Shown piece by piece: positions 42,748 through 49,824 of a stretch of DNA of 51,811 nt. A model generated the notes under the pieces. It ran no database searches and was not told the origin of the DNA. It saw only the letters and a program-made list of their open reading frames with translations. The DNA comes from Azospirillum sp. TSO22-1 (lineage in GTDB: Bacteria > Pseudomonadota > Alphaproteobacteria > Azospirillales > Azospirillaceae). Location of the stretch: the NCBI RefSeq assembly GCF_003116015.1, contig NZ_LGQZ01000041.1, positions 1-51,811 on the forward strand, given 5' to 3'. Position 1 is the first letter of the stretch, and each line of letters begins with the position of its first letter. A program made the position numbers and the translations under genes.

Positions 42748-43277
42748 CAGGCTTTCACCGGGTACTCGCCGTACGTGCAGATGCAGAAGTTCATCACCAG
42801 GTACGGCTGGCGGTCCTCATGCGGCGCGCTGCCGCCTACGACGCCGACCATCTGGACCGACATGGTGGTGTCGTAGGTGTCGGTGGAGGTGTAGTCGAAC
42901 TGCTTGTACGTGCGCCCCAGATACGAGGTGCTCGTCGGGATGTTCGTCGCCTGCGTCGAATTCGCCACAAACATGGCGTTGAACTGGTGCTGGTGGACCG
43001 GCATCTGGCTCTGCACCAGCGTCACCGCGGTGGCGCCGAAGCTCTTGCTGAACGTGCGGGGAGTCAGCCCAGGGCCCGTGCCCTGGTTGCACACCGCGCT
43101 GCCCATGAGGTTCGGCAGCTGGAATGTGGTCTGGCCGTTGCCGCCGAACTGGGCTCCGAGGATGGTGAAAAGCACCTGGAACTGGTTGATCTGCAGCATC
43201 TGGCCGTTGCACTGCGCCCAGTTTTGCGGCGGGAAGCTGAAGCCGAAGATCCGGATCTCTCCGTAGAAGGCATCCAT
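42747..43277 (-). CDS. Tail-collar domain (MdpB-like) protein 3
   Basis: The 176-residue protein has the collar fold pattern: GEIRIFGFSFPPQNWAQCNGQMLQI, FTILGAQFGGNGQTTFQLPNL, a QMPVHQH motif, and the C-terminus PYLVMNFCICTYGEYP. The collar loop RGR of the paralogues is replaced by MGS, so it is the most divergent of the three. No signal peptide is present. Such proteins occur as phage tail tips but also as free-standing bacterial proteins (microcystin-dependent protein family). Confidence 0.88.
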   Translation of the reverse strand: MDAFYGEIRIFGFSFPPQNWAQCNGQMLQINQFQVLFTILGAQFGGNGQTTFQLPNLMGSAVCNQGTGPGLTPRTFSKSFGATAVTLVQSQMPVHQHQFNAMFVANSTQATNIPTSTSYLGRTYKQFDYTSTDTYDTTMSVQMVGVVGGSAPHEDRQPYLVMNFCICTYGEYPVKA

Positions 43278-43292
43278 TGTCCGGGTCTCCCC

Positions 43293-43859
43293 TCAGTTCG
43301 GCCGGGTGGGGTAGTTCCCCAGGATGGCCATGATGAAACTGATCGTGGTGGTGATCATGCAGTTGTTGTGTGGCAGGCCGCCGCCGGAATAGGTGACTGT
43401 CTTGGTGTCGAACTGGACCGCGGTCACGGCGGGGGGCAGGGTGGTGGTGTAGAGGCCGGTGATGCCCAGCGCGGTGTCGGGTACCACCTGCGCGTACAGC
43501 ATGGTCGATCCGACGGTCTGCGAGGTTGCGTTCGCCGTGGTGGCGTAAACCGGGTGGGTGTGCGCCGGCATCTCGGCCTGGGTGAGCGTGTGGTTCTCTT
43601 CGCCACCGTTCTGACCGATGACGCGGGCGGTCAGCGGGGGGTTCGTCGTCGTGTTGGTGCCCTGGCCGATCGGAAGGCGGCCGCGCAGGTCGGGCGCGTT
43701 GAAGGTGTTCACGCCGTCGCCGCCGTAGGTCACGCCGATCAGCGAGAACAGCGCCTGGTTCTGCTGAACGCTCAGCGACTGGCCGTTGCAGAAGATCCAG
43801 TCCTGCGGGTTGTAATTGCCGGCGAACAGGCGGATTTCGCCGAGAAAGCAGTCGGACAT
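43293..43859 (-). CDS. Tail-collar domain (MdpB-like) protein 2
   Basis: The 188-residue protein shows GEIRLFAGNYNPQDWIFCNGQSLSV, LFSLIGVTYGGDGVNTFNAPDLRGRLPIGQG, LTQAEMPAHTHPV and a C-terminal ISFIMAILGNYP. It has the full collar signature including PDLRGR and the HTH metal-binding-type histidines. GGAGGAA precedes its ATG. It lies 33 bases after the first collar gene and 15 bases before the third. Confidence 0.9.
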   Translation of the reverse strand: MSDCFLGEIRLFAGNYNPQDWIFCNGQSLSVQQNQALFSLIGVTYGGDGVNTFNAPDLRGRLPIGQGTNTTTNPPLTARVIGQNGGEENHTLTQAEMPAHTHPVYATTANATSQTVGSTMLYAQVVPDTALGITGLYTTTLPPAVTAVQFDTKTVTYSGGGLPHNNCMITTTISFIMAILGNYPTRPN

Positions 43860-43893
43860 GTGTGTTCCTCCGAATCTCCGGGTGCGCCGGGGA

Positions 43894-44439
43894 TCACTGA
43901 CGCGGCGGGAAGAGGCCCAGGGTGGCGATGCAGAAGTTCATGACCAGGAACGGCTGCACGTTGTTGTGCGGGGAACTGCTGCCTTCGGTCGAGAAGGTGT
44001 CGTTCGCCAGGGCAACAGCCGACCCGGATGTCGGCGGAGCGTAGATGTTGATCGAGGTGGTCATGCCCGTGCCGAGGCCGACGGTTGCCGGCAGGGCGCT
44101 CTTCGGGGTGCTGGCGTTGGCCTTGGTGCCGCCCAGCGCGTTCACCGCGTGATTGTGCGCCGGCATGTTGGAGACCGACAGCGTCACCGCCTCCGCTCCG
44201 CCCGTCTGGCCGATTTGATAGGCAAACCCGTCCTGGCCCACGCCAAGGTGCAGCGGCGTCCGGCCGCGCAGGTCGGGCAGATTGAACGTGGTGCTGCCGT
44301 TGCCGCCGAAAGTCTGGCCGAGCAAGGCGTTCAGCGCCGCGTTCTGCTGTACCGGCAGCGACGCGCCGTTGCACAGCGCCCAACCCGTCGGAGCCCAGCT
44401 CCATGGAAAAATGCGCACTTCACCCAAGAAGGGATCCAC
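43894..44439 (-). CDS. Tail-collar domain (MdpB-like) protein 1
   Basis: The 181-residue protein is the first gene of the operon. It has GEVRIFPWSWAPTGWALCNGASLPV, LLGQTFGGNGSTTFNLPDLRGRTPLH, SVSNMPAHNHAV and FLVMNFCIATLGLFPP. The start codon is GTG with GGGAGG six bases upstream. The operon is divergent from the RiPP precursor, sharing the 350-base low-GC region. Confidence 0.9.
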   Translation of the reverse strand: MDPFLGEVRIFPWSWAPTGWALCNGASLPVQQNAALNALLGQTFGGNGSTTFNLPDLRGRTPLHLGVGQDGFAYQIGQTGGAEAVTLSVSNMPAHNHAVNALGGTKANASTPKSALPATVGLGTGMTTSINIYAPPTSGSAVALANDTFSTEGSSSPHNNVQPFLVMNFCIATLGLFPPRQ

Positions 44440-44789
44440 TATAGCCTCCCTCGATCATGCCGACACAAATCGGCGGCGGAGCTCCCGTCGCTGATCTGTG
44501 GTTGAAGCAAATCAGAGAAATTGCGAGCGGTCCACACCACACACACGTGGTGGTTTGTTTTTGATCTAGGCGCATACCGCCATATGCGAATGGGCCGCAC
44601 CAGAACGCGCAATTATGATTGTATGCGACAGATTATTCGCTTGTTCAGACCAAATGCGACATCCCCAGTTCCACGAATCGGGCGGGTATGCCATTGCTGG
44701 CAAGACGCGGCTGCCGGGCCGTTTACAAGCATGTGTGTTCGTGTTATGCATGCACCATGGGTTGTAAAGATCCCGTGGGAGATTGTGCG
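44440..44789. other. Low-GC divergent promoter region before the RiPP precursor
   Basis: This 350-base stretch between the collar operon and the precursor gene is clearly less GC-rich than its surroundings, with runs such as GTTTGTTTTTGATC and AATTATGATTGT. No protein frame in it has convincing coding composition. It probably holds promoters for both directions, and includes the 11-base word also found at 25123-25133. Confidence 0.6.
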
Positions 44790-44960
44790 GTGGCCGAGCG
44801 CATGGTGGAGCAGAGCGGAGCGGAGCAATCACCCGTGGAGGGAGTGCGCAAGCCCTGGTTCGCGCCTGTTTTGTCGGTGTCGGCCGTCCAGGACGTCACG
44901 CTCATGCCGGACGATGCCGGAGAAGTCAACGAGGGCGGTTGGCCCGTCGCGAATTCGTAA
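44790..44960 (+). CDS. Putative lasso-like RiPP precursor peptide
   Basis: The 56-residue peptide starts at GTG 44790 with GGGAGA 7 bases upstream; ATG 44802 and ATG 44757 are in-frame alternatives. Its leader holds W23-F-A-P26-V-L28, then A32 and T37, closely following the lasso leader pattern Y-x2-P-x-L-x3-G-x5-T with Trp for Tyr, Ala for Gly and one residue fewer before Thr. The remaining 19 residues are acidic and Gly-rich (D41, D42, E45, E48) and end WPVANS. If cleavage follows the Thr-minus-two rule the core would be 18 residues with Glu at position 7; the initial Met would be unusual. It lies 70 bases before the cyclase-like gene. Confidence 0.7.
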   Translation: MAERMVEQSGAEQSPVEGVRKPWFAPVLSVSAVQDVTLMPDDAGEVNEGGWPVANS

Positions 44961-45030
44961 CCGGCCCAGTTGTGCAGGGTCCCGTTCGGCTTGAGAGTTG
45001 GGCCTGCGGGCCGGCAGTTAGACGGTTTTC

Positions 45031-46977
45031 ATGAGCGCATTCGCTGGGTTTGTTTCGTTCGGCCCGGCAGGAATGCCGCCCGGGACCGTTGAGCGCTTTT
45101 GCGCCGGCCTGGATGGCAAAGGCCTCGGCAAACACGCGGTTCATTGTTTCGATCAGGGGGTTTTCGTCGTCCGTCAGCGCATCGTTGCGCCGGAGGACCG
45201 CCGTGAACGCCAGCCGTCCGCGGGGGCTGGTGGACGGGTGCTGTCGGTGTTCGATGGTCGTCTCGACAATCGGGACGAACTGCTGGACGCCCTGAATCTG
45301 CACAGCCTGCCCGACGCACCCCTCCCGGACGGAGAGATCGTCCGGGCCGCCTACGAACGGTGGGAGGAGGACGCCGTCCCCCGCCTGCTCGGCGACTTTG
45401 CGTGGGCGGTGTGGAACGGCCGTGACCGGCGGCTGATGCTGGCCCGGGATCACAGCGCGCTGCGCGCTCTGTTCTTCAGCCGCGGCGACGGCTTTGCCGC
45501 CTTCGCCACCGGCTACCGACCGCTGCTGGCCTTGCCCGAGATTTCGCGCGACGTGGACGAGTTGGCGGTCGCCGATCTGCTGCTGAGCAGTTCGGACGAC
45601 AGCGGACGCAGCTTCTACAAATCCATATCGTGGGTCGGGCCGGCGACGCGGGTGGTGGTCGCCGCCGACGGCGTGCGCCAGGAGCGTCTCTGGGAGCCGG
45701 CGCTGCGCCCGACGCTGCGGCTGCCGCGCGACGAAGACTATGTCGAGGCGGCGCGAGCCGTCTTCGACGAGGCGGTGGCCTGCCGGCTGCGCATCGCCGG
45801 GCCGCTGGTGTCGGCGGTCAGCGGGGGACTGGATTGCAGCGCCGTCGCCGCCACGGCGGCCCGGCAGAGGGCGCCGGACACCGTGCATGGGCTGTGCGCG
45901 GTGCCGGTCGGCGGGGCGCCGCTGTTGGCAGGAGCGTCGCGCTACGCCGACGAGCGCCCCTTTGCCATGGCCCTGGCGGCCTGCCACCCGAATCTCAGCG
46001 TCGAATGCCTGGCGTCCGCCGAGCCGGCGCCTTTCGAGCTGGACCCCGTGCCGGTCTTTCTGAATGGCGCCGTGCCTTTCTCGGGGCCAACCAACCTCGG
46101 CTGGTTCATGGGCGTCTACCAGCGTGCCGGGGAACTGGGAGCGACGACGCTGCTGCAAGGCCATTGCGGCAACATCACCTTGAGCGCCGACGGCTTCGAC
46201 CGCCTGTCGGTGCTGCGGCGGGACGGGGCGTGGCTGATGCTGCTGCGCGAGTTTGCCGCGCTGCGGCGCACGATGCCGGAGCCCCTTTGGAGAGGCCTGC
46301 TGCGCTATCATGCGCTCAAGCCGTTGCCGGGGCGACTGCGGGCGGGCCTGCGGTGGCTGCGGCACGGCGGCATGGTGCCATCGAGGCTCCCGCCCCTGAT
46401 CCGCCCTGATTTCGTCCGCGACGCGAGCCTCGCAGAACGCTTCGCACGGGACAGCGCGGTGTTCCTGGATACGCGGGCCGCCAATGGGCGCCTGGCTTTC
46501 CTGCGCTATCTCGTGCTTCGGTCGCGCCCGGTGGTCGAGGGGATCGGGGCGCTCAGGATCGTCACCGGGATCACCCTATCCGATCCGTTTGGCGATCGCC
46601 GGGTGATCGACTTCTGCCTGTCGCTGCCGCCGGAGCAGTTCCAGTACGGCGGGGTGTGGCGGCGGCTGGCGCGCCGCGCCTTCGCCGACCGGCTGCCGCC
46701 CGAGATCACCGGGAATCGTCGGCGCGGTGCCCAGAACCCCGACTGGCACCTGCGCCTCACCCCCCACCGTGAGCACTTCGCGGCGGAACTGGAACGGCTG
46801 GACGGGTCACAACTGGCCGGCCGCATTCTCGACCTGCCGCGCATGAAGCGGATCCTGGCCGGTTGGCCGGACGATCCGCACGCCGTGGAGGGGAGCGGCG
46901 TCCTGTATCACTCAACGCTGATGCGCGCGCTTCACCTCGGCCGGTATCTGCGCTGGGTGGAGGGCGGCAACCAGTAG
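45031..46977 (+). CDS. Asparagine synthetase-like protein, probable lasso cyclase
   Basis: The 648-residue protein has the two domains of class B asparagine synthetase: an N-terminal glutaminase-like domain (FDGRLDNRDELL, GDFAWAVW, LARDHSALRALFF) and a C-terminal ATP-pyrophosphatase domain with SAVSGGLDCSA (PP-loop, residues 264-270). The second residue is Ser, not the catalytic Cys needed for glutamine hydrolysis, so it cannot use glutamine; the PP-loop is intact, so adenylation should work. This is what is expected of a lasso macrolactam synthetase (C protein), which activates a side-chain carboxylate. It follows the precursor and converges on the kinase operon with a 15-base gap. Confidence 0.85.
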   Translation: MSAFAGFVSFGPAGMPPGTVERFCAGLDGKGLGKHAVHCFDQGVFVVRQRIVAPEDRRERQPSAGAGGRVLSVFDGRLDNRDELLDALNLHSLPDAPLPDGEIVRAAYERWEEDAVPRLLGDFAWAVWNGRDRRLMLARDHSALRALFFSRGDGFAAFATGYRPLLALPEISRDVDELAVADLLLSSSDDSGRSFYKSISWVGPATRVVVAADGVRQERLWEPALRPTLRLPRDEDYVEAARAVFDEAVACRLRIAGPLVSAVSGGLDCSAVAATAARQRAPDTVHGLCAVPVGGAPLLAGASRYADERPFAMALAACHPNLSVECLASAEPAPFELDPVPVFLNGAVPFSGPTNLGWFMGVYQRAGELGATTLLQGHCGNITLSADGFDRLSVLRRDGAWLMLLREFAALRRTMPEPLWRGLLRYHALKPLPGRLRAGLRWLRHGGMVPSRLPPLIRPDFVRDASLAERFARDSAVFLDTRAANGRLAFLRYLVLRSRPVVEGIGALRIVTGITLSDPFGDRRVIDFCLSLPPEQFQYGGVWRRLARRAFADRLPPEITGNRRRGAQNPDWHLRLTPHREHFAAELERLDGSQLAGRILDLPRMKRILAGWPDDPHAVEGSGVLYHSTLMRALHLGRYLRWVEGGNQ

Positions 46978-46992
46978 CGCCCGTGCGGTGCG

Positions 46993-47895
46993 TCAGCCGC
47001 CGTGCCGTGCGGCGATGGCGGCGACGGTGGCGTCGATGGCGCCGAGGTCGCGCAGGCGGACGAGCCGGAAGGACGGCAGCGCCACCAGCCGCATCATCGC
47101 CTCCAGCAACGGGGCCCGGCGGCCCATGTGCAGCGCCAGCGGGCGGCGATACACCGCTTCCAGCAGCGCGTCCATGGCCGCCACGCCACGCAGCCGTTCG
47201 ATGCCGGTGCGATCGGCGTCGTCCGTCGTGGAGAGGTGGTAGACGGCGGCCAGGGGCAACGGACCCGTCCGGAACCGTTCGCCGACCGGAAGATGCAGCT
47301 TCTCCGTTTCGGCCCATCCGGGGTTCGGTACGGCAGCGGACAGGCCCAGTCCCGCGGCGGCATCCCGCTTCAGCTTGATCCGCGGGATCGACGGCAGCAC
47401 CTGTGGTCCGCCGACGGCACAGGCGTCCAGCACGGTGATGTCGTCGGCCAGCACCGGGTGGCCGCCGCGCAGGAACGCGGCGGTCAGCGTCGACTTCCCT
47501 TCACCGGACTCGCCGGTGAAGGCCACCGCGCGTCCGCCGATCGCCACGCAGCCGGCGTGCAGCGGCAGCAGGCCGCGCTGGTGGCAGAGAATGCCGAACG
47601 TCGTGCCCAGCAGGAACACGCGGACGTCCGCCGCTTCCGCGTGCGGACACGGCTGCACGATGACGCTTCGCCCGGCCTCGACCAGATAGACGGCCACGTC
47701 CGCCACGGCGAACCGGCAGCGGCCATCGCCCCCGACCTGGAGCCACGGGCGTTCGTACACCGGCCGCGCCAGACGCTCGGGCACCTCGCCCAGCCGGACC
47801 TCGACATCCGGCGCGCGGTCGCCGCCGGCCCAGGGCGGCAGTTCGGGCAACGGCAGGTCGGAGCCGACCCTCAGCCCGCACAGCGCGTAGGTCAT
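46993..47895 (-). CDS. HprK-related kinase of the RiPP cassette
   Basis: The 300-residue protein has a P-loop GESGEGKST (residues 128-136), preceded by PLHAG (111-115) and followed by ADDITVLD (150-157), the active-site arrangement of HPr kinase and of lasso-peptide kinases. These kinases phosphorylate Ser, in lasso systems the C-terminal Ser of the precursor. The precursor here ends in Ser. Its ATG overlaps the B2 stop (ATGA), so it is the third gene of the operon PqqD-B2-kinase. The frame is open upstream, within the B2 gene, but that is spurious. Confidence 0.87.
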   Translation of the reverse strand: MTYALCGLRVGSDLPLPELPPWAGGDRAPDVEVRLGEVPERLARPVYERPWLQVGGDGRCRFAVADVAVYLVEAGRSVIVQPCPHAEAADVRVFLLGTTFGILCHQRGLLPLHAGCVAIGGRAVAFTGESGEGKSTLTAAFLRGGHPVLADDITVLDACAVGGPQVLPSIPRIKLKRDAAAGLGLSAAVPNPGWAETEKLHLPVGERFRTGPLPLAAVYHLSTTDDADRTGIERLRGVAAMDALLEAVYRRPLALHMGRRAPLLEAMMRLVALPSFRLVRLRDLGAIDATVAAIAARHGG

Positions 47896-48320
47896 GCCCG
47901 GAACACCGCGATCGGGGAGTAGGCCGCGCTTTCGGCCCCGCCGCTCACCAGCACGTCGCCGCAGCGGCTCCAGGCGTGCGCCTCGATGCCGCCGCCGCGC
48001 CGGGCCACGCCGAAATGCACCTCCGCCGCCAGTCCGCGCCGCCGCAGCATCAGCGCCGCCGCGGTGGCTTGCGGCAGGCACACCGCCGCGAATGGCAGGT
48101 TCCGGCCGGCCCGCGCGACGGCCCGCGCGACGGCCCGCGCCGCCGCGGCATCGACGCGGCCGGCCGCCGGTCCGTTCGCATTGAGGCCGAAGAGGCGCAT
48201 CACCCGCGCGAACGGCAGCGCCTTCAGAAGCGCGCAGACCATGGTGAGCGTCACGACGGCTTCGGTCGTCAGCCGCCGCTCCACCGCCGGAAGCCGCAGG
48301 AAACGCACGGCGCGCCGCAT
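47892..48320 (-). CDS. Lasso peptide B2-type leader peptidase (transglutaminase-like)
   Basis: The 142-residue protein matches the B2/McjB C-terminal peptidase family: an N-terminal helical part, then AAVCLPQATAAALMLRRRG with Cys81, a strand LAAEVHFGVARRGG, and EAHAW with His115, plus Asp122 as possible third residue. It would remove the leader from the precursor. A short repeat (AVARAVARA) coded by near-identical 12-base units occurs at residues 63-71. The ATG shares one base with the PqqD stop (TGATG), and it overlaps the kinase by 4 bases. Confidence 0.87.
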   Translation of the reverse strand: MRRAVRFLRLPAVERRLTTEAVVTLTMVCALLKALPFARVMRLFGLNANGPAAGRVDAAAARAVARAVARAGRNLPFAAVCLPQATAAALMLRRRGLAAEVHFGVARRGGGIEAHAWSRCGDVLVSGGAESAAYSPIAVFRA

Positions 48321-48664
48321 CAGCCGATCTCCACGAGCCCCTGCTCGGCCATGCCCGACAGCAGCGCCAGCACATCGCGCTCGATGGTCGCGGCCTCGGC
48401 GTCGTAGTGCCGGGACAGGTCGGACGCCAGGGCCGCTGCGGTCGTCGGCGTTTCCAGGCGCTTCCAGATGTCGGTGCCGATGGCGTCCAGGCCGAAATAC
48501 ACGCCCTTCTCGACGTCCATCATCACCACCTCGCCGTCCACCTCGGTGGCGAGCACGTCGACGACGCGCCGAACGCGCGTGTTGCGGTCGAGGGAAGGAA
48601 TGCCGGACGTAGGCAAGGCAGGCTCGGCTGATCGTTTCGCGCGAGCAACCATGTTTGCAATCAT
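48320..48664 (-). CDS. PqqD-family peptide chaperone (lasso B1-type)
   Basis: The 114-residue protein has the winged-helix RiPP recognition element: EVVMMDVEKGVYFGLDAIGTDIWKRLE, then the helical tail (ALASDLSRHYDAEAATIERDVLALLSGMAEQGLVEI). It binds the precursor leader and delivers it to the peptidase and cyclase. The first 20-25 residues (VARAKRSAEPALPTS) are an extra leader, and ATG 48652 is an alternative start. It is the first gene of the operon. Confidence 0.88.
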   Translation of the reverse strand: MIANMVARAKRSAEPALPTSGIPSLDRNTRVRRVVDVLATEVDGEVVMMDVEKGVYFGLDAIGTDIWKRLETPTTAAALASDLSRHYDAEAATIERDVLALLSGMAEQGLVEIG

Positions 48665-48756
48665 CGCCGCATGCTGTCAAGGAACGGGGGCGGGACATCT
48701 TGCGTCCGGGGGGCGGCCTCGGCTAGCGTCGGGGCCGTTTTTCCTGGGAGGGTGGC

Positions 48757-49176
48757 ATGAAGGCGCGCGTGAAGTGGGTGGACGGCATGATGTTCGTCGG
48801 CGAGTCCGGCAGCGGCCACGCCGTGGTCATGGACGCCGCCCCCGCGGTCGGCGGCCGCGACCTCGGCATCCGGCCCATGGAGATGCTGCTGCTGGGCATG
48901 GGCGGCTGCTCGTCCATCGACGTGCTGATGATCCTGAAGAAGGGCCGGCAGACCGTCACGGATTGCTGGGTCGAGCTGGAGGCCGAGCGCGCCGAGACCG
49001 ACCCCAAGGTGTTCACGAAGATCCACGCCCACTTCGTGGTGACCGGCAGCAAGCTCGACCCGGCGAAGGTGGAGCGCGCCATCGCGCTGTCGGCGGAGAA
49101 GTACTGCTCGGCCTCGGTGATGCTGGGCGCCATGGCCCGGATCACCCACGACTTCGAGGTGCGCGAGGACGCCTGA
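48757..49176 (+). CDS. OsmC/Ohr-family protein (YhfA-like)
   Basis: The 139-residue protein has the OsmC fold with both redox Cys residues in the expected places (LLLGMGGCSSIDVLMILKK and AEKYCSASVMLG). OsmC-like proteins reduce organic hydroperoxides; the YhfA branch, with this GGCSxxDV pattern, has no established substrate. It has a GGGAGG ribosome binding site and is a single gene between the RiPP operon and a convergent hypothetical. Confidence 0.9.
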   Translation: MKARVKWVDGMMFVGESGSGHAVVMDAAPAVGGRDLGIRPMEMLLLGMGGCSSIDVLMILKKGRQTVTDCWVELEAERAETDPKVFTKIHAHFVVTGSKLDPAKVERAIALSAEKYCSASVMLGAMARITHDFEVREDA

Positions 49177-49179
49177 GGC

Positions 49180-49548
49180 TCAGTGCGGCAGCGCCAGCAA
49201 CCCGGCGATGCCGTCCAGCGTGCCGCGGTGCCGGCGCCAGCGCAGGCCGCGCTCGTCCACCTCGAACAAGCGGACGAAGGGGGTGCGCGGCAGGATCGGG
49301 TCCAGGTGAACCTCGACGATGTCGGCGCCCGACGGGCAGGTGTCGATCAGCGGGTCGGCGGATTCGAAGTCCCGCCCGCTGCGCAGGCAGCGCTCGGCGA
49401 AGCGCTCCAGCAACTCCGACGCGGAGTCGGAATCGCGCAGCGGCCGAAGCTCGGAGATCACCTGCGGCATGTCGCAGAATCCCGCCAGGAACAGGCCGGC
49501 GGCGTGCTGGTGGTCGTGCACCACCAGCTTGATGGGGCTGCGTCGCAT
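49180..49548 (-). CDS. Hypothetical protein, 122 residues
   Basis: No family is recognised. The product (MRRSPIKLVVHDHQHAAGLF...) is a mixed alpha/beta cytoplasmic-type protein with His-rich start and two Cys residues. GAGGA lies 7 bases before the ATG at 49548; a GTG at 49563 that overlaps the upstream stop (GTGA) is an alternative. It is convergent with the OsmC gene, 3 bases apart. Confidence 0.7.
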   Translation of the reverse strand: MRRSPIKLVVHDHQHAAGLFLAGFCDMPQVISELRPLRDSDSASELLERFAERCLRSGRDFESADPLIDTCPSGADIVEVHLDPILPRTPFVRLFEVDERGLRWRRHRGTLDGIAGLLALPH

Positions 49549-49559
49549 GGGTGCGGTCC

Positions 49560-49670
49560 TCACAAGCGGATGTCGACCGAGAACAGGGCCAGGTCCACCG
49601 CCGCGTAGGTGGGCCGCCGGGCCAGCGCCGCGCGCAGCAGGCCGGTGAGGGGGGTGAAGAGGTGACGCAT
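49560..49670 (-). CDS. Short ORF coupled to the 49548 gene
   Basis: A 36-residue frame (MRHLFTPLTGLLRAALARR..., ending LFSVDIRL) ends where a possible GTG start of the next gene begins (GTGA). Its basic N-terminal helix and coupling support it, but its size makes it uncertain and no family is known. Confidence 0.4.
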   Translation of the reverse strand: MRHLFTPLTGLLRAALARRPTYAAVDLALFSVDIRL

Positions 49671-49824
49671 CGCCGTGTCCTCCGCCGAACAGGTGTGTCG
49701 CCGCCGCTTATGCCCCACGCATTGTGACAGTTTCCATCGCGCCCCCGACGGTCATGGGCCGTCACAAAACCGCAAGACGCGTCTGCTATAGGTTGCGTTC
49801 CCCGCCCCCACGCCGGAGCCGACG

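Noticed and set aside
42747..44439. Prophage remnant
   Set aside because: Only collar-domain proteins are present; no integrase, portal, terminase or tail genes are seen, and the base composition matches the surroundings.
44440..44789. CRISPR array or small RNA gene
   Set aside because: No direct repeats with regular spacing, and no recognisable RNA structure; the region looks like promoter DNA.
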